From NCBI GenBank assembly GCA_016708125.1, contig JADJGF010000001.1:2316001-2380000 (forward strand): 64,000 nucleotides of DNA, in the 5' to 3' direction. The notes under the pieces are model-generated. The model was not told where the DNA came from, made no database searches, and worked only from the letters and a program-made list of their open reading frames with translations. Shown in pieces: positions 63,431 through 64,000 of this stretch; the first letter of the stretch is position 1; every line of letters begins with the position of its first letter. The DNA is from Ignavibacteriota bacterium. GTDB taxonomy: Bacteria > Bacteroidota > Ignavibacteria > Ignavibacteriales > Melioribacteraceae. Position numbers and translations under genes: made by a program.

Positions 63431-63982
63431 TTAACTTTTACTAATTTTTTGTTCAATAAATTTTACTAAAATTGAAAAAATTAAACCAATAAAAATTCCA
63501 ATAATTGCTCCGAAAAATATATCAGATGGATAATGCACGCCGACATAAGGTCTGGAAAATGCCATTAATGCGGCAATTGTAAATAAAATCCATTTAAATT
63601 TTGGATACAATTTATAGAAAAATGTAGCTACTGCAAAATTATTTACCGCATGCGAAGAAGGAAATGAAAATGATTTTGTTTTACTAATTAAAAGATTAAC
63701 ATTATCCAAAGCATTGCAAGGTCTAATTCTATCAAAAAAATTTTTAAGTAAATTACTACTAATTTGGTCTGATGTAATAATCAAAAATATTACAGTAATT
63801 GCCGCAATTTTACCTCTTTTTCCACCTTTAAAAAATAAAATAAACCAGAGAATTATATAAGCTATAATCCAATTTTTTATTGATGTAATAAATGGAAAAA
63901 ATTTATCGAAAATAGGGTTGGAAATAGTTTGATTTATGAAATTGAAAATTTCTAAATCTATTGAATAGAAAAAATCTGTCAT
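63431..63982 (-). CDS. PAP2 family membrane phosphatase
   Basis: The 183-residue protein has five or six helices and the three phosphatase motifs: KNFFDRIRP, FPSSHAVN and SRPYVGVHYPSD, with all catalytic residues (K, R, S, H, R, H, D). Such enzymes act on undecaprenyl pyrophosphate or phosphatidic acid at the outer face of the inner membrane. Its start, at 63982, lies 18 bases from the window end. Confidence 0.92.
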   Translation of the reverse strand: MTDFFYSIDLEIFNFINQTISNPIFDKFFPFITSIKNWIIAYIILWFILFFKGGKRGKIAAITVIFLIITSDQISSNLLKNFFDRIRPCNALDNVNLLISKTKSFSFPSSHAVNNFAVATFFYKLYPKFKWILFTIAALMAFSRPYVGVHYPSDIFFGAIIGIFIGLIFSILVKFIEQKISKS

Positions 63983-64000
63983 ACGAATTTTAAAAGTTAA

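Noticed and set aside
1..64000. tRNA, rRNA or known riboswitch genes
   Set aside because: I looked in the gene-free stretches for T-loop-like GTTCGA boxes and conserved riboswitch cores, and found none that could be folded convincingly by eye.

Overview
The window is AT-rich (roughly 30% GC by eye) bacterial chromosome that I place in the class Ignavibacteria (Bacteroidota/Chlorobi side). The reasons are two Type IX secretion C-terminal sorting domains with the NYPNPFNPTT motif, TonB-receptor and outer-membrane lipoprotein styles typical of that phylum, a very high multiheme cytochrome content, and A-rich ribosome-binding regions. No rRNA, tRNA, CRISPR array, prophage or insertion sequence was found. 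The only mobile-looking sequences are short dispersed palindromic repeats.

Layout. 0-7.5 kb: a TetR regulator cut by the window edge with two operators, a YihY-type membrane protein, a T9SS-exported beta-propeller protein carrying an in-frame palindromic repeat, and a metal-related operon (Cys-rich protein, TonB receptor, HMA lipoprotein). 7.7-11.4 kb: cytochrome c maturation genes ccmC-ccmD-ccmE-ccmF, with a CX3Y-type CcmE. 12-18.8 kb: a nine-heme T9SS-exported cytochrome with a receiver protein, a haem-c sensor kinase with a sigma-54 response regulator, a DsrE protein and a beta-barrel. 19-25.6 kb: SppA, an ATP-grasp protein, then a rhodanese lipoprotein and a 10/11-haem lipoprotein cytochrome behind a clear sigma-54 promoter. 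25.8-27.1 kb: the PAS-AAA-Fis activator that probably drives that promoter. 27.2-38.5 kb: a complete glutamate-to-protohaem pathway (hemX-like, hemA, C, D, E, N, H, Y, B, L) on one strand. 38.7-42.0 kb: beta-barrel plus 14-haem plus 7-haem lipoprotein, a candidate porin-cytochrome conduit. 42.3-43.0 kb: exported tandem FMN-binding protein. 43.1-55.7 kb: an electron-transfer and signalling locus (Tat-exported ferredoxin, NrfD/HybB quinone subunit, 13-haem cytochrome, haem-c sensor kinase with zinc-ribbon insertion, two receiver-GcvH proteins, 19-haem cytochrome, cytochrome b, 16-haem/cytochrome b fusion). 56-64 kb: housekeeping and accessory genes, including a chorismate mutase/prephenate dehydratase/DAHP synthase fusion, an orphan antitoxin, AMP nucleosidase and a PAP2 phosphatase.

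How it works together. I counted 88 CxxCH motifs plus 4 longer-spaced CX3-4CH motifs in nine proteins. Haem synthesis, haem export and ligation (ccm), quinone-linked membrane entry points (NrfD, cytochrome b), periplasmic haem wires, an outer-membrane barrel/cytochrome set and a cell-surface T9SS cytochrome lie within 55 kb. Two histidine kinases carry c-type haem motifs in their extracytoplasmic sensors, so electron flow or redox state is probably the signal. The strongest candidate for an undescribed system is the 48.6-55.7 kb unit. There a ferredoxin, NrfD, cytochrome, kinase and receiver-GcvH protein are joined by TAATG/ATGA stop-start overlaps, and the receivers end in GcvH-like domains, not DNA-binding domains.
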